Origin: a virus
IMG/VR virus record: IMGVR_UViG_3300021197_001489
Coordinates: 186,001-250,000 of that record
Direction: 5' to 3' (one strand)
Length of the DNA stretch: 64,000 bases
The notes below the pieces were generated by a model. That model was not told the DNA's origin. It searched no databases and was given only the letters and a program-made list of their open reading frames with translations. The translations under genes and the position numbers were made by a program. Positions 31,645 to 40,261 of the stretch are shown here, piece by piece; position 1 is the stretch's first letter, and each line of letters begins with the position of its first letter.

Positions 31645-32221
31645 TTGTTACAAACAGGTAAAGAACTATGTAAACAACAGTCACAGTGGAATTGTATTAG
31701 AAATAGGCAGTGATCGCTACGAAGGTTCCAGTGCATACTTTGCTGAAATTGCCGAACAGTTAGGCACACAGTTTATTACACTGGACTTGGATGAAAATAT
31801 GCCACGCAGATTGGCACAGTGCATCCCGGCTCATCTAAAACCCATTACAGAATTTATCCATTGTGATGGAACAGAGTGGACAAAGACTTGCAAACACCAA
31901 ATTAGCGTGTTATATTTAGATAACTTCGATTGGGACTGGGAAGTTGGTACCCAAGACAAAATGATTAAAGACCAACGTGCTTGGTATCAAGAACGCGGAA
32001 TTGAAATGAATAATGTTAACTGTCAAGTTGCACATTTAACACAGATGCAAAATTTATTACCGCATATGACTGACAATTGTGTTGTATGCTTAGACGACAC
32101 CTACTTACACAACGGCGTGTATATAGGCAAAGGAGGGGCTGTTGTACCATACTTATTGGTCAATGGATTTGAAATTTTACTAACTCAAGACTACGGAGTT
32201 ATTATGGGTAGGACTACATGA
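31637..32221 (+). CDS. Class I methyltransferase (TylF/macrocin-O-methyltransferase-like)
   Basis: A 194-residue product with GIVLEIGSDRYEGSSAYFAEIA (motif I variant), FITLDLD (strand 2 end), ISVLYLDNFDWDWE and CVVCLDDTY, the pattern of metal-dependent O-methyltransferases acting on sugars or small molecules. It overlaps uvsW by 8 bases and the next gene by 4 bases. Confidence 0.6.
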   Translation: MGDCYKQVKNYVNNSHSGIVLEIGSDRYEGSSAYFAEIAEQLGTQFITLDLDENMPRRLAQCIPAHLKPITEFIHCDGTEWTKTCKHQISVLYLDNFDWDWEVGTQDKMIKDQRAWYQERGIEMNNVNCQVAHLTQMQNLLPHMTDNCVVCLDDTYLHNGVYIGKGGAVVPYLLVNGFEILLTQDYGVIMGRTT

Positions 32222-32718
32222 GAATATTAACACTGGACAACACTGTATTTGATTTGGATACACTGCCAGAAGAAATTGATGATTTGCGTTTTGCAATTTT
32301 TGATAACAGTGATCCTAACAATCCAGATCACATGTACATTCCTTTAATCTTCTTGGAAACATTCAATAGCCCAGCATTGGTTTTAAAGATTGGCGACAAC
32401 ATTATGAAGATGCCAATTGATTGGCAAGTGCTAATTGGAGAAGAAGAAGTTGGCGATCTTGAAATGCTAGCAATGACCAGTATCAATGACAGAGGATTTA
32501 AAACTTTTGAATTTAATCCGCTAACCAGCTTCTCTCCAACATACATGCCCATTGAGATTATTGACGTATACCAAGACGTTACTTGGTATGTGCCTAAACT
32601 GAAAAATGGGCAGATGTTAGCTGTACCAGTCGAAGACAAAGATAATCCACGTTGTGTGTACTTTGTTAAAGACATCAGTCGCAACTGCGAAGTGGTAGAT
32701 TACAACAAAGCATGGTAG
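32218..32718 (+). CDS. Conserved marine T4-like phage protein (166 aa)
   Basis: A 166-residue soluble protein with alternating strands: YIPLIFLETFNSPALVLKIG in the first half and a C-terminal YQDVTWYVPKLKNGQMLAVPV followed by CVYFVKDISRNCEVV. I believe close relatives exist in other marine T4-like phages next to uvsW, but no function is known to me. ATGA overlap with the methyltransferase. Confidence 0.6.
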   Translation: MRILTLDNTVFDLDTLPEEIDDLRFAIFDNSDPNNPDHMYIPLIFLETFNSPALVLKIGDNIMKMPIDWQVLIGEEEVGDLEMLAMTSINDRGFKTFEFNPLTSFSPTYMPIEIIDVYQDVTWYVPKLKNGQMLAVPVEDKDNPRCVYFVKDISRNCEVVDYNKAW

Positions 32719-32722
32719 GGTC

Positions 32723-32953
32723 ATGGAATTTACAAAAGGAATATTTAACGTAATAAAAAACAAGAGCAACACCAGTGCAGTTTTAGCATTGATTTATACC
32801 TGTGGTCATGTTATAATAGCAATGAATGTTGTATATTGGATGACTGGCGCAAGCATATGGGAGGCTGGCGCAGTGGCACTGGTTGAGCCTTGCATAAACG
32901 GTTTTTGGTTTTATATATTGCATAGAATGTGGACAAAATACAGTGAGCGATAA
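32723..32953 (+). CDS. DUF2061-like small membrane protein
   Basis: A 76-residue protein with two predicted membrane helices (about residues 18-40 and 45-68) and the motif TCGHVIIAMNVVYWMTGASIWEAGAVALVEPCIN followed by FYILHRMW split across those helices, matching the DUF2061 pattern (helix, TG, Ala-rich helix with Glu, aromatic-HR-x-W end). Membrane location is clear; the function of this family is unknown. Confidence 0.65.
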   Translation: MEFTKGIFNVIKNKSNTSAVLALIYTCGHVIIAMNVVYWMTGASIWEAGAVALVEPCINGFWFYILHRMWTKYSER

Positions 32954-33392
32954 ACTAAACATAGCAAACGAAATGCGCTGTTTTGACAGCAAGGATCGCA
33001 GTTTCTATGACAGCCTCACTGATGAGGAACGCAAGAAGTTTTCAAACTATCTCATGGTACGTTGGGGCAGTGCAGTACAAGGTCCTAGTGAACTGCAAGA
33101 ATACTATTTGGTTGCCTGCAATGAAAGATTGAACAAATATTTCTTTGACATCAACCGGCATCCCAAGTTACAATGGTTATGTGCTACAAGTGTTAGTCCC
33201 GGAATGGGCAATCACAGGCACCAATGGATTGCACCAAAGAAGAAAGAAAAAGGCAACAACGAAGGCAAGAAAATGCTTATGGAACTGTATCCTGCAATGA
33301 AAGCAGACGAGATAGAACTGTTAAGCAAGCTCATGACAAACAAAGAACTAAAGGAATACATGCGTGACAGCGGAGTTGCAGACAAAAAGTGA
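32943..33392 (+). CDS. Conserved T4-like protein, weakly clamp-loader small-subunit-like
   Basis: A 149-residue product read from GTG. The order FSNYLMVRWGSA, an ACNERLN helix, HPKLQWLCATSV and HRHQWI, followed by a Lys-rich linker and a helical C-terminus (ADEIELLSKLMTNKELKEY), recalls the layout of phage gp62 clamp-loader subunits. Identity is too low to call it. Overlaps the membrane protein gene by 11 bases. Confidence 0.5.
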   Translation: MSDKLNIANEMRCFDSKDRSFYDSLTDEERKKFSNYLMVRWGSAVQGPSELQEYYLVACNERLNKYFFDINRHPKLQWLCATSVSPGMGNHRHQWIAPKKKEKGNNEGKKMLMELYPAMKADEIELLSKLMTNKELKEYMRDSGVADKK

Positions 33393-33393
33393 A

Positions 33394-34065
33394 ATGTATG
33401 CATGCAAGTATTGCGGACGCGAGTTTAGACGCGAAAGCACACTGGCAGTTCATGTTTGCGAACAAAAGAAACGTTTCCAAGAAGAAAAAGAAGTAGGCGT
33501 GCAAATTGGTTTGCAGGCTTATCTGCGCTTCTATACTGTAACACAAGGCAGTGCTAAACTGAAAACATACAATGACTTTGCAAAATCACCGTACTACAAA
33601 GCGTTTGTAAAGTTTGGCAGGTACACTGTAGACATTAACGCTATCAATGTGCCAAAGTTTTTAGATTGGCTGCTTAAACACAACAAGAAAATTGATCACT
33701 GGGCCAGAGACAGTGTGTATGACGAATACTTGTTGCACTACATCAAAATTGAAGCACTACAAGATGCACTTGAAAGAGGAATCCAACATTCAATAAAGTG
33801 GAGCGAAGACACAGGAAATCCAGCACATGACTTCCTACGCTATGGAAATGAAAACAGGATTGCATTTGCTATAAGTACTGGGCGTATCAGCCCGTGGTTA
33901 TTGTTTAACAGTGAATCAGGACAGGCATATTTGGCTAACATGAATCCAGATCAAACAAAAATAGTTATGCCCTGGATTGATCCAGATTTTTGGACTAAAA
34001 AGTTTAGAGACTATCCAGCAGACCAAGTCTACTGCGAAGAAATACTAAAACAGGCAGGATGGTAA
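33394..34065 (+). CDS. C2H2-type zinc-finger protein
   Basis: A 223-residue product from the ATG one base after the previous stop. Residues 4-22 (CKYCGREFRRESTLAVHVC) form a single C2H2/C2HC finger. The rest is a helical domain with YNDFAKSPYYKAFVKFGRY and a Trp-rich C-terminus. Related proteins are found in marine T4-like phages. Probably binds nucleic acid or protein; role unknown. Confidence 0.65.
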   Translation: MYACKYCGREFRRESTLAVHVCEQKKRFQEEKEVGVQIGLQAYLRFYTVTQGSAKLKTYNDFAKSPYYKAFVKFGRYTVDINAINVPKFLDWLLKHNKKIDHWARDSVYDEYLLHYIKIEALQDALERGIQHSIKWSEDTGNPAHDFLRYGNENRIAFAISTGRISPWLLFNSESGQAYLANMNPDQTKIVMPWIDPDFWTKKFRDYPADQVYCEEILKQAGW

Positions 34066-34066
34066 A

Positions 34067-34909
34067 ATGGAACAACATGGTAATGGTAATATCCGAACAA
34101 ATTTATTACTCAATGATTTCTTAAAATATAATGAACACATGATAAAAAACAAAACAGTGTTAGATTTAGCATGTCACGATGGTGTATCCACTGGTAACAT
34201 AAAAAACCTTGGCTCCAAATACATATATGGAGTTGAAGCAAGAAAAGAATTAATCGACACTGCAAAAAATAATGTTCAGGAAAATGTTGAATTTTTTGTT
34301 GGCGATATACAGGACGACAGCTTAATAAGTCCATTGGTTAAAAAAAGTGATACTGTCATAGTACTGGGTGCATTGTATCATTTGTATAATCATTTTGGGT
34401 TTTTTTCTTTAATATTAAAACCTAATATCGAACATGTATTAATTGAAACTATTGCTGGACCAGAAACGTTAAATCCAGAAATGTTTTGGGGATTTGAAAA
34501 AGTAGATTCAAGCAAGATGGGATGGCACGATACAGCTAATGTTATTCCAAATGGTACTCCAAATTTGTCTTGGATTTTACAGGCCGCCAAGGCATTTGGA
34601 TTTGATTGTGATTGGGTAAAATACTACGGATTTTTACGTCCAAAAACTAGATACACTGTAACATTAAGCGAGTATACAAGTATTAAAGACGAAAGTTGGC
34701 CAGACTATGCAGATTTTCTTACCAGAGATAGGTTACCAGATAATATTCTAAATGATATATCCACCTTGTTAGGAGACAACACCGATTCAGGATCATCTAA
34801 AAGGGTTTTAATACGATTGTACAATAAAAATTTAGTGAAGTCTACTCCGATAGATATAGAAAAACATTATGTTTGGGATCCGTCTGTTGACAAACAAGGA
34901 GATTTATAG
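34067..34909 (+). CDS. Class I SAM-dependent methyltransferase
   Basis: A 280-residue product with KTVLDLACHDGVSTGNI (motif I), IYGVEAR (acidic strand 2 end), VEFFVGDIQD (motif with Asp), and DTVIVLGALYHLYNH (motif IV region with YHL), like CmoB/UbiE-type enzymes. The gene is strikingly AT-rich next to its neighbours, which suggests recent acquisition. Its 3' end contains a consensus promoter for the next gene. Confidence 0.7.
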   Translation: MEQHGNGNIRTNLLLNDFLKYNEHMIKNKTVLDLACHDGVSTGNIKNLGSKYIYGVEARKELIDTAKNNVQENVEFFVGDIQDDSLISPLVKKSDTVIVLGALYHLYNHFGFFSLILKPNIEHVLIETIAGPETLNPEMFWGFEKVDSSKMGWHDTANVIPNGTPNLSWILQAAKAFGFDCDWVKYYGFLRPKTRYTVTLSEYTSIKDESWPDYADFLTRDRLPDNILNDISTLLGDNTDSGSSKRVLIRLYNKNLVKSTPIDIEKHYVWDPSVDKQGDL

Positions 34910-34915
34910 TATAAT
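34887..34915 (+). promoter_or_regulatory. Consensus sigma70 promoter
   Basis: TTGACA (34887-34892), a 17-base spacer and TATAAT (34910-34915). Both hexamers match the E. coli consensus exactly. The -35 box lies inside the end of the methyltransferase gene. Confidence 0.88.
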
Positions 34916-34961
34916 GTTTCACACAGATAGAATTACAATTTACATTCCAAAGGAGAAAAAA

Positions 34962-35186
34962 ATGGGATTGACAAGACCTAAAGTATCACAAGTTGAAAAA
35001 AAGCCCAAAAGCCAAGATGGACATTTTTGGGTAAGCATGGTAAAGAGTGTACTGCGACTGATTGGATGCTATGCACTGTGGACTGCCGCAACCGTAATTG
35101 GTGGTGTAGTAGCCGTTCCGCTAGTACTAGCAGCAGGGTTGTTTGCAGCCGCCGAAGTGCTAGGCATTGTTGAAGAATTGGTATGA
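34962..35186 (+). CDS. Small membrane protein (74 aa)
   Basis: A 74-residue protein from the ATG behind AAAGGAGAAAA. A basic N-terminal 25 residues precede two hydrophobic segments (about 29-45 and 47-68) rich in Ala, Val and Leu. It is expressed from a strong early-type promoter and coupled to the DnaE-like gene by ATGA. Function unknown; an early membrane protein could act on host envelope or exclusion. Confidence 0.65.
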   Translation: MGLTRPKVSQVEKKPKSQDGHFWVSMVKSVLRLIGCYALWTAATVIGGVVAVPLVLAAGLFAAAEVLGIVEELV

Positions 35187-35743
35187 GTGCTGACGTAGAC
35201 ATTGACTTTGCTGACAGACAGCAAATAATTGACTTGATTCGGTGTACACCTGCACGACAAAATGCAGATGGCCGCAAGCATAACAGTGGTGTCTACGTTA
35301 CTCCAATTCCACGAGATGCACAACATGATTGTGCTAGCATAACATACGAAGAAGCAGAAGATCGAGGATACTTCAAACTGGACTTGCTCAATATGAGTGT
35401 GTACAGTTTGATTCGTAACCAAGCACACTATGACAGTTTGCTAGCACAAGAACCACAGTGGCAGCTGATGTGGGAGCAACCAGGAATTGTTGAACAATTG
35501 GTACATGTGGGCAACTATGCACAACTGCTAAAAGAAATGCAACCAGACAGCATACAACGTATGGCTGCATTTATATCAATTATTCGTCCAGGAAAAGCAC
35601 ATCTAAAGAACAAGCCCTGGGACGAAGTGTTTGCCAGTGTGTGGGATGGTGATAGCACAGATGGATTTGTGTTTAAGAAAAGTCATGCAATTAGCTATGC
35701 AACGCTAGTAGCATTGCATCTCAACTTATTAACGGAAATATAA
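35183..35743 (+). CDS. Miniature DnaE-like (C-family polymerase) protein
   Basis: A 186-residue protein with, in order, ADVDIDFADR at the N-terminus (the two palm aspartates of C-family polymerases), GYFKLDLLN (about 63-70, the third palm Asp position), SIIRPGKAHL (the RPG motif) and FKKSHAISYA (the KSHA motif near the finger end). These motifs are spread over about 600 residues in DnaE, so this is a strongly condensed relative. PHP and most finger sequences are missing. I believe similar proteins occur in marine T4-like phages. Whether it polymerises DNA is unknown. Confidence 0.6.
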   Translation: MSADVDIDFADRQQIIDLIRCTPARQNADGRKHNSGVYVTPIPRDAQHDCASITYEEAEDRGYFKLDLLNMSVYSLIRNQAHYDSLLAQEPQWQLMWEQPGIVEQLVHVGNYAQLLKEMQPDSIQRMAAFISIIRPGKAHLKNKPWDEVFASVWDGDSTDGFVFKKSHAISYATLVALHLNLLTEI

Positions 35744-35746
35744 TTA

Positions 35747-36475
35747 ATGGCTATTCTTTACAGTAACGGTTGTAGTTTTACTGCTAACTTTGATGTTGAC
35801 CGCAGTATGCGATATCCAACACTAATTGGCAAACACTTTGTCTGGGAAGTGATTGATCATGCACTGCCTCAAAGTTGCAATAGCAAGATCATTAGGTGCA
35901 CAATACGTGATTGTTTGCAACTGCTGGACCGGAATGAAAAGATCACAGCATTAATACAATTAACGTTTCTTGAAAGATTTGAATATGCAGGCGACCCTAA
36001 TGGGGCAAACCAGTGGCAATACAGTAATGGTACAATAAGGGACGAGTTTGAAGTAATTAAATCTAACGATGACGCCAATTGGCCAAAAGAAATTAGAAAG
36101 TATGCTAACAGCATTTTTATGCATCAACGCTATAATGCATTATGTGCGCAACTATTTTCTAACTTAGTAGGATTGATTAGTTTCTTTAAGGCTAACAATA
36201 TCAAATACCGTATTTTTTCAGGACCTTCTCTTGTTAATGGTGTCAATCACAATGTGCCTATTAACCCGGTCAATAGCCGGGCTATTGAATGTAAAGACAC
36301 TATATTACAAGATGCGTTTTACCAGCATTGTATATCAAAAGATACTAATGTATTATCATTAATTGACTTTAACATGCTAAGTGTTGCAGACGCAAATGTG
36401 CCTGCACATCCAACACCCGAAGGCATGCAAAAAATAGCTGATTACTTTATTAATCTACTTTGCGAACAAGCGTAA
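35747..36475 (+). CDS. SGNH-hydrolase-like protein (GCS type)
   Basis: A 242-residue product with ILYSNGCSFTANFD at the N-terminus, a middle strand ITALIQLTFLERFEY and a C-terminal VPAHPTPEGMQKIADY that carries the block V His. It belongs to the five-member family in this window. The Asp of block V appears absent. It converges with a minus-strand gene, overlapping by 26 bases. Confidence 0.5.
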   Translation: MAILYSNGCSFTANFDVDRSMRYPTLIGKHFVWEVIDHALPQSCNSKIIRCTIRDCLQLLDRNEKITALIQLTFLERFEYAGDPNGANQWQYSNGTIRDEFEVIKSNDDANWPKEIRKYANSIFMHQRYNALCAQLFSNLVGLISFFKANNIKYRIFSGPSLVNGVNHNVPINPVNSRAIECKDTILQDAFYQHCISKDTNVLSLIDFNMLSVADANVPAHPTPEGMQKIADYFINLLCEQA

Positions 36476-36827
36476 TACTGCGTCGTTTAATTTTTTTGCG
36501 CGATAGTTCTGCTAAACTGGTAGCAGGTCCCAGAATGATATCCAAATCTTTATTGATAAACGTTTTAAGGAAGGGTCTGAACTGTTCCCAGTCTTGTTTG
36601 AGGAATATGTTGATAGGTATGCTTCTATTGCTTTCCCACCACCACTGATTTGCGTACTCCAAAAAGTCACGCTTTTGCTGGTCGTTGATAATGCCGCCAA
36701 AGTCATAGATTGTTGTGATTTGATCATCTCTGTTCTGAATCACACCCACGTACTCATTGCCTGCATAAGTGCAGAAAGTAATAAATGGGTATCGCTCAGC
36801 GATTTTTTCGAATAGCTCTACGCCCAT
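36450..36827 (-). CDS. Conserved marine T4-like phage protein on the minus strand
   Basis: A 125-residue protein with FEKIAERYPFITFCTYAGNEYVGVIQN (two strands), TTIYDFG, a WWWESNRSIPINIFL core and a basic C-terminal SLAELSRKKIKRRSITLVRKV split by a turn. It is flanked by plus-strand genes. I believe it has close relatives in cyanophages; function unknown. Its ATG overlaps the late promoter box of the divergent structural gene. Confidence 0.6.
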   Translation of the reverse strand: MGVELFEKIAERYPFITFCTYAGNEYVGVIQNRDDQITTIYDFGGIINDQQKRDFLEYANQWWWESNRSIPINIFLKQDWEQFRPFLKTFINKDLDIILGPATSLAELSRKKIKRRSITLVRKVD

Positions 36828-36832
36828 AAATA
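36825..36832 (+). promoter_or_regulatory. Late promoter box CATAAATA
   Basis: It precedes the structural gene at 36855 by 22 bases, with predicted start near 36838 and a CGGAG ribosome-binding site in the short leader. Confidence 0.6.
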
Positions 36833-36854
36833 CCTTGTAACCGGAGTTATATTA

Positions 36855-37850
36855 ATGTATTCTACCACCGTCTATTTATATCAGCAAAAGCAGCAGGTGC
36901 TATTACCTGACACGAGTGGTGCTTACTTTCAGAGGAGATGGCAACCAGTGTATGCTAAAAAACTTAAAGTAAACCGTGGTGTTGATAATGTCATATTGTT
37001 TGAATTTATCAACCAGGATCAAAAGCCTGTTAACATTTCAGGTAGTACAGTAACATTTAGAATGATGAGTACTGATGGCGATGAGTTGCTTATTGCAAAA
37101 GACTTAGTCACACTAAGCGCAGCCTACGGCAGAGCCAAAGTGACTCTTACAGTTGCAGAGCTTGACATAATTGAAGAGCAAACTGCAACCTGGAGTTTGG
37201 AACGTGCCAGTGGAGATTTGCATGAAGCAGTGTTCACAGATGCATACAGTGCTGGCAGAGGACAGGTTGATATCGTTGACAGTGTGTATCCAGACTATGT
37301 GGAAAGCACAATACTAGAACTACCAGAGCCAAACACATACGGCAACACTCCAGCAGAAAGCGCCGATAGAAATGTCACCAGCATAGCGTACACTGCCCAG
37401 AATACGTTAACCACCTTCCAACTTGATTTTGATAACTTCACTGGTAATGTCAAAGCACAAGGCAGCGACACACAACTTGGCCCATGGTACGATATTGGAT
37501 CACAAACAGTATACACAAATCAAGACACTCGTGCATTTATCAACGTCGACGGCAGACACAACTGGATGCGTCTTGAATACAATCAATACGGCTACAGTGT
37601 AGCGGCTGTTGCTAAAGTTTCTGGTGGTGCTGTAAGCTCAGTAACACTGAATGGCGGCGGAGTTGAGTTTTATGGCACAGGCAATCCGCGAGTCACGTTT
37701 GAAGGATTAGGCACTGGCGCCGCTGCAACAGCTACAGTGACAGGCAATGCAGTATCAACTTTAACACTGACAGCCAGCGGACAGGGCTATATAGAAGTAC
37801 CCACAGTTAAAGTGGATAATGGAGAAATTACACAGATTCTCTATAGATAG
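36855..37850 (+). CDS. Conserved virion structural protein
   Basis: A 331-residue beta-rich protein starting MYSTTVYLYQQKQQVLL. The N-terminal 150 residues (NRGVDNVILFEFINQDQKPV split over strands, VNISGSTVTFRM, AVFTDAYSAGRGQVDIVDSVYPD) match a structural protein shared by marine T4-like phages. The C-terminal part contains Gly/Thr-rich repeats typical of fibre or neck proteins. Late promoter and CGGAG upstream. Confidence 0.75.
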   Translation: MYSTTVYLYQQKQQVLLPDTSGAYFQRRWQPVYAKKLKVNRGVDNVILFEFINQDQKPVNISGSTVTFRMMSTDGDELLIAKDLVTLSAAYGRAKVTLTVAELDIIEEQTATWSLERASGDLHEAVFTDAYSAGRGQVDIVDSVYPDYVESTILELPEPNTYGNTPAESADRNVTSIAYTAQNTLTTFQLDFDNFTGNVKAQGSDTQLGPWYDIGSQTVYTNQDTRAFINVDGRHNWMRLEYNQYGYSVAAVAKVSGGAVSSVTLNGGGVEFYGTGNPRVTFEGLGTGAAATATVTGNAVSTLTLTASGQGYIEVPTVKVDNGEITQILYR

Positions 37851-37858
37851 GAGGACGA

Positions 37859-38602
37859 GTGTCAATCAAACGTGTTATAGCATTTGGCGATAGTTGGACA
37901 TATGGCGACGAGCTTGTTGATCCTGCGCTGCGCCACTTAGACGAAGACCAATTCCGAGATCATTATGACAGTAACAAACCATGGCGTCTGGCTAACTGCT
38001 ATGCTGGACTTGTTGCTGATCATTATGGCGTTGAACTAGACAACATGGCTTTTCCTGGCAGCAGTCTTGAAAGCATGCGCTGGACATTGCAATGGTTAAT
38101 CAAACACAGTGGGCAAGATTTGCAGGATGCATTGTTGCTTGTGGGACTAACTGATAGTAGCAGACAAAGTTGGTTTAATCCTTTACACGAATCCAGCATG
38201 AAAGATCCACCTTGGAACAGACACATGCACGGAACGTGGCTTACACAACCCAATTCAGATATAAATGATAACTGGTTTAAATTGCAAAAATTATGGTTAG
38301 GCATGAGTTATCACAAAGAGTGGAGCGAGTTCAACTTTCAACAAACAATTAATCTGTTTGATTATGCTTCAATGACCACTGGCGCTACTGTAATACAATT
38401 CAGTGTTCTTGAAAATAATTGGACAGCTAATGTACCAACACTGCTTTATCCAGGCATGAACTGGCGCACTATATTGCAGCAAAAAAAGATGTCTGAAGGT
38501 ATACAACCTTTTGCTTCGGGCGGCCACCCCAATGAAAAAGGACATGAAATTATATCAAAACACTTGATTGAACACATAAAGCATGCTAAAATAATAGCAT
38601 AA
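37859..38602 (+). CDS. SGNH-hydrolase-like protein (GDS type)
   Basis: A 247-residue product read from GTG behind AGGAGG. RVIAFGDSWTYGDE is a classical block I with the nucleophile Ser. Then come DALLLVGLTDSSRQ in the block III position and GGHPNEKGHEII in block V, where the His is present but the Asp is not obvious. It precedes the primase gene with a one-base overlap. Candidate esterase or deacetylase. Confidence 0.6.
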   Translation: MSIKRVIAFGDSWTYGDELVDPALRHLDEDQFRDHYDSNKPWRLANCYAGLVADHYGVELDNMAFPGSSLESMRWTLQWLIKHSGQDLQDALLLVGLTDSSRQSWFNPLHESSMKDPPWNRHMHGTWLTQPNSDINDNWFKLQKLWLGMSYHKEWSEFNFQQTINLFDYASMTTGATVIQFSVLENNWTANVPTLLYPGMNWRTILQQKKMSEGIQPFASGGHPNEKGHEIISKHLIEHIKHAKIIA

Positions 38603-39579
38603 TGATAGATGTTCTAAGTTACTTGCCTAATGAGCGTAAAGCTACAGTATCTGGCTGGGTCAGTTTCAATGGGCCTTGCTGTGTTCACAACGGCGAAAGT
38701 CAGGACAAACGCAAACGTGGTGGCATACGCCAACAAGATGATGAGTGGAGTTATCACTGTTTTAACTGTGGCTTCACTGCTAGTTTTACACCCGGGCGTC
38801 CAGTAAGCTACAAAGCAAGACGGCTACTTGAATGGTTAGGCGTTGACAGTGTAGACATTGAACGTCTTAACTTAGAAAGTCTCAAGCGTAAAAGTTTGCT
38901 GGATTTAACCACTGAACGCAACCAGATACGTCATGTAGATATCAGTTTTAACGAAACTGAAGTACCCGAAGGTGTGGAACTGATTGATCCTGAACTAGAG
39001 CAGCATCAACGCTATGTTGAGTACCTGGCAAACAGGGGCATAGTGTTAGAGTATCCATTTCTAGTTGATCGCAAACGTAAACCGCGTGATAGGATTGTGG
39101 TTCCGTTTACATACAAGAACAGAATTGTAGGACATACATCACGCTACTTGGACAATCGCATGCCCAAGTTTATCAACAGTCAGCAGCAGGGTTATGTGTT
39201 TGGTTATGATTTACAAAAGCCACATTGGACAAGTGCTATTGTTACAGAAGGCATATTTGATGCACTCAGTATCAGTGGTTTGGCTGTTATGCATGACACT
39301 ATCAGCCCACAGCAAGCACAGTTACTAAAACAATTAAAGCGCAAGATCATTGTTGTGCCAGATCAGGACAAGGCCGGGTTGAGTATTATAGACGCAGCAA
39401 TTGAAAATCGTTTTGCAGTAAGCATACCAGAATGGCCCAATGCTGTTAAAGATGTTAACGATGCTGTGGTAAAATATGGTGTTGCAAGTACAATGTTGCA
39501 GATACACAACAACGCAGAAACAAGCAAGATCAAAATTGAAATGTATAAGAAACGTCTGCAAAGGAAACTAAGTGAGTAG
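38602..39579 (+). CDS. gp61: DnaG-type DNA primase (T4 gp61-like)
   Basis: Synthesises RNA primers with the gp41 helicase. An N-terminal zinc module has Cys26, Cys27, His29 and CFNC (53-56). The TOPRIM domain shows IVTEGIFDAL (about 212, catalytic Glu) and IVVPDQDKAGL (Asp-x-Asp). Length 325 residues, near T4 gp61 (342). It lies two SGNH genes upstream of the helicase, instead of next to it. Confidence 0.88.
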   Translation: MIDVLSYLPNERKATVSGWVSFNGPCCVHNGESQDKRKRGGIRQQDDEWSYHCFNCGFTASFTPGRPVSYKARRLLEWLGVDSVDIERLNLESLKRKSLLDLTTERNQIRHVDISFNETEVPEGVELIDPELEQHQRYVEYLANRGIVLEYPFLVDRKRKPRDRIVVPFTYKNRIVGHTSRYLDNRMPKFINSQQQGYVFGYDLQKPHWTSAIVTEGIFDALSISGLAVMHDTISPQQAQLLKQLKRKIIVVPDQDKAGLSIIDAAIENRFAVSIPEWPNAVKDVNDAVVKYGVASTMLQIHNNAETSKIKIEMYKKRLQRKLSE

Positions 39580-40261
39580 ACTTTACATATTTGGAGATAG
39601 CTACAGCACACCATACTACTGTGTTGAACCGCAGCAAAGTTGGTGGGGGCTTATAGCGAAACAACTTGGTCTTCCGGTAAGCAACTACAGCTGGCCAGGC
39701 AACAACATTGACAGTATACAGCACATTATTGTTAGCAACCAAGATCAGTTTAACAAAGATGATTTTGTTATAATTGGAATACCACCTGTAGAAAGACAAA
39801 CCATATTTAAAAAAGACGCTGCTCCAAAATCTGTAACACATTTCAATAAAGACGTAGTACAAACACACATATCTGATGTATTAAGCCACCAGGGATTAGA
39901 TCAGTGTACCATGCACGAGATGGGCAAAGACATTGTTAATGTATACAATGTTAGTTGGCAAGAAGCCAAAATACTTAAAGATATAATTATGTTGAGTCAC
40001 TGGCTTGATTCAGTTGTGGACAAACATCTTATAGTGAATCTAAGTGTACCGTTTCAACAGCCCACTGAGTGGCCTACACTTAAACATTTACAAGATCAAG
40101 CACGGAAAAATAAAAACATAAAAGTGTTTGCTGACACTTACTACAGTGTTAACCACTCAGTGAACAAACCAGTAGATTATGATACACACGGTTGGTTTGG
40201 ACATCATGGTGCTGAAGGAAACGCATTATGGTATAACAGTGTACTTAGGACAATGATATGA
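39572..40261 (+). CDS. SGNH-hydrolase-like protein (GDS type)
   Basis: A 229-residue product read from GTG, overlapping the primase by 8 bases. LYIFGDSYSTPYYCVEP is block I, NYSWPGNNIDSI contains the block II Gly/Asn, DFVIIGIPPVERQ is the block III position and GWFGHHGAEGN is a His-rich block V. One of the five paralogues. Confidence 0.58.
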   Translation: MSRLYIFGDSYSTPYYCVEPQQSWWGLIAKQLGLPVSNYSWPGNNIDSIQHIIVSNQDQFNKDDFVIIGIPPVERQTIFKKDAAPKSVTHFNKDVVQTHISDVLSHQGLDQCTMHEMGKDIVNVYNVSWQEAKILKDIIMLSHWLDSVVDKHLIVNLSVPFQQPTEWPTLKHLQDQARKNKNIKVFADTYYSVNHSVNKPVDYDTHGWFGHHGAEGNALWYNSVLRTMI

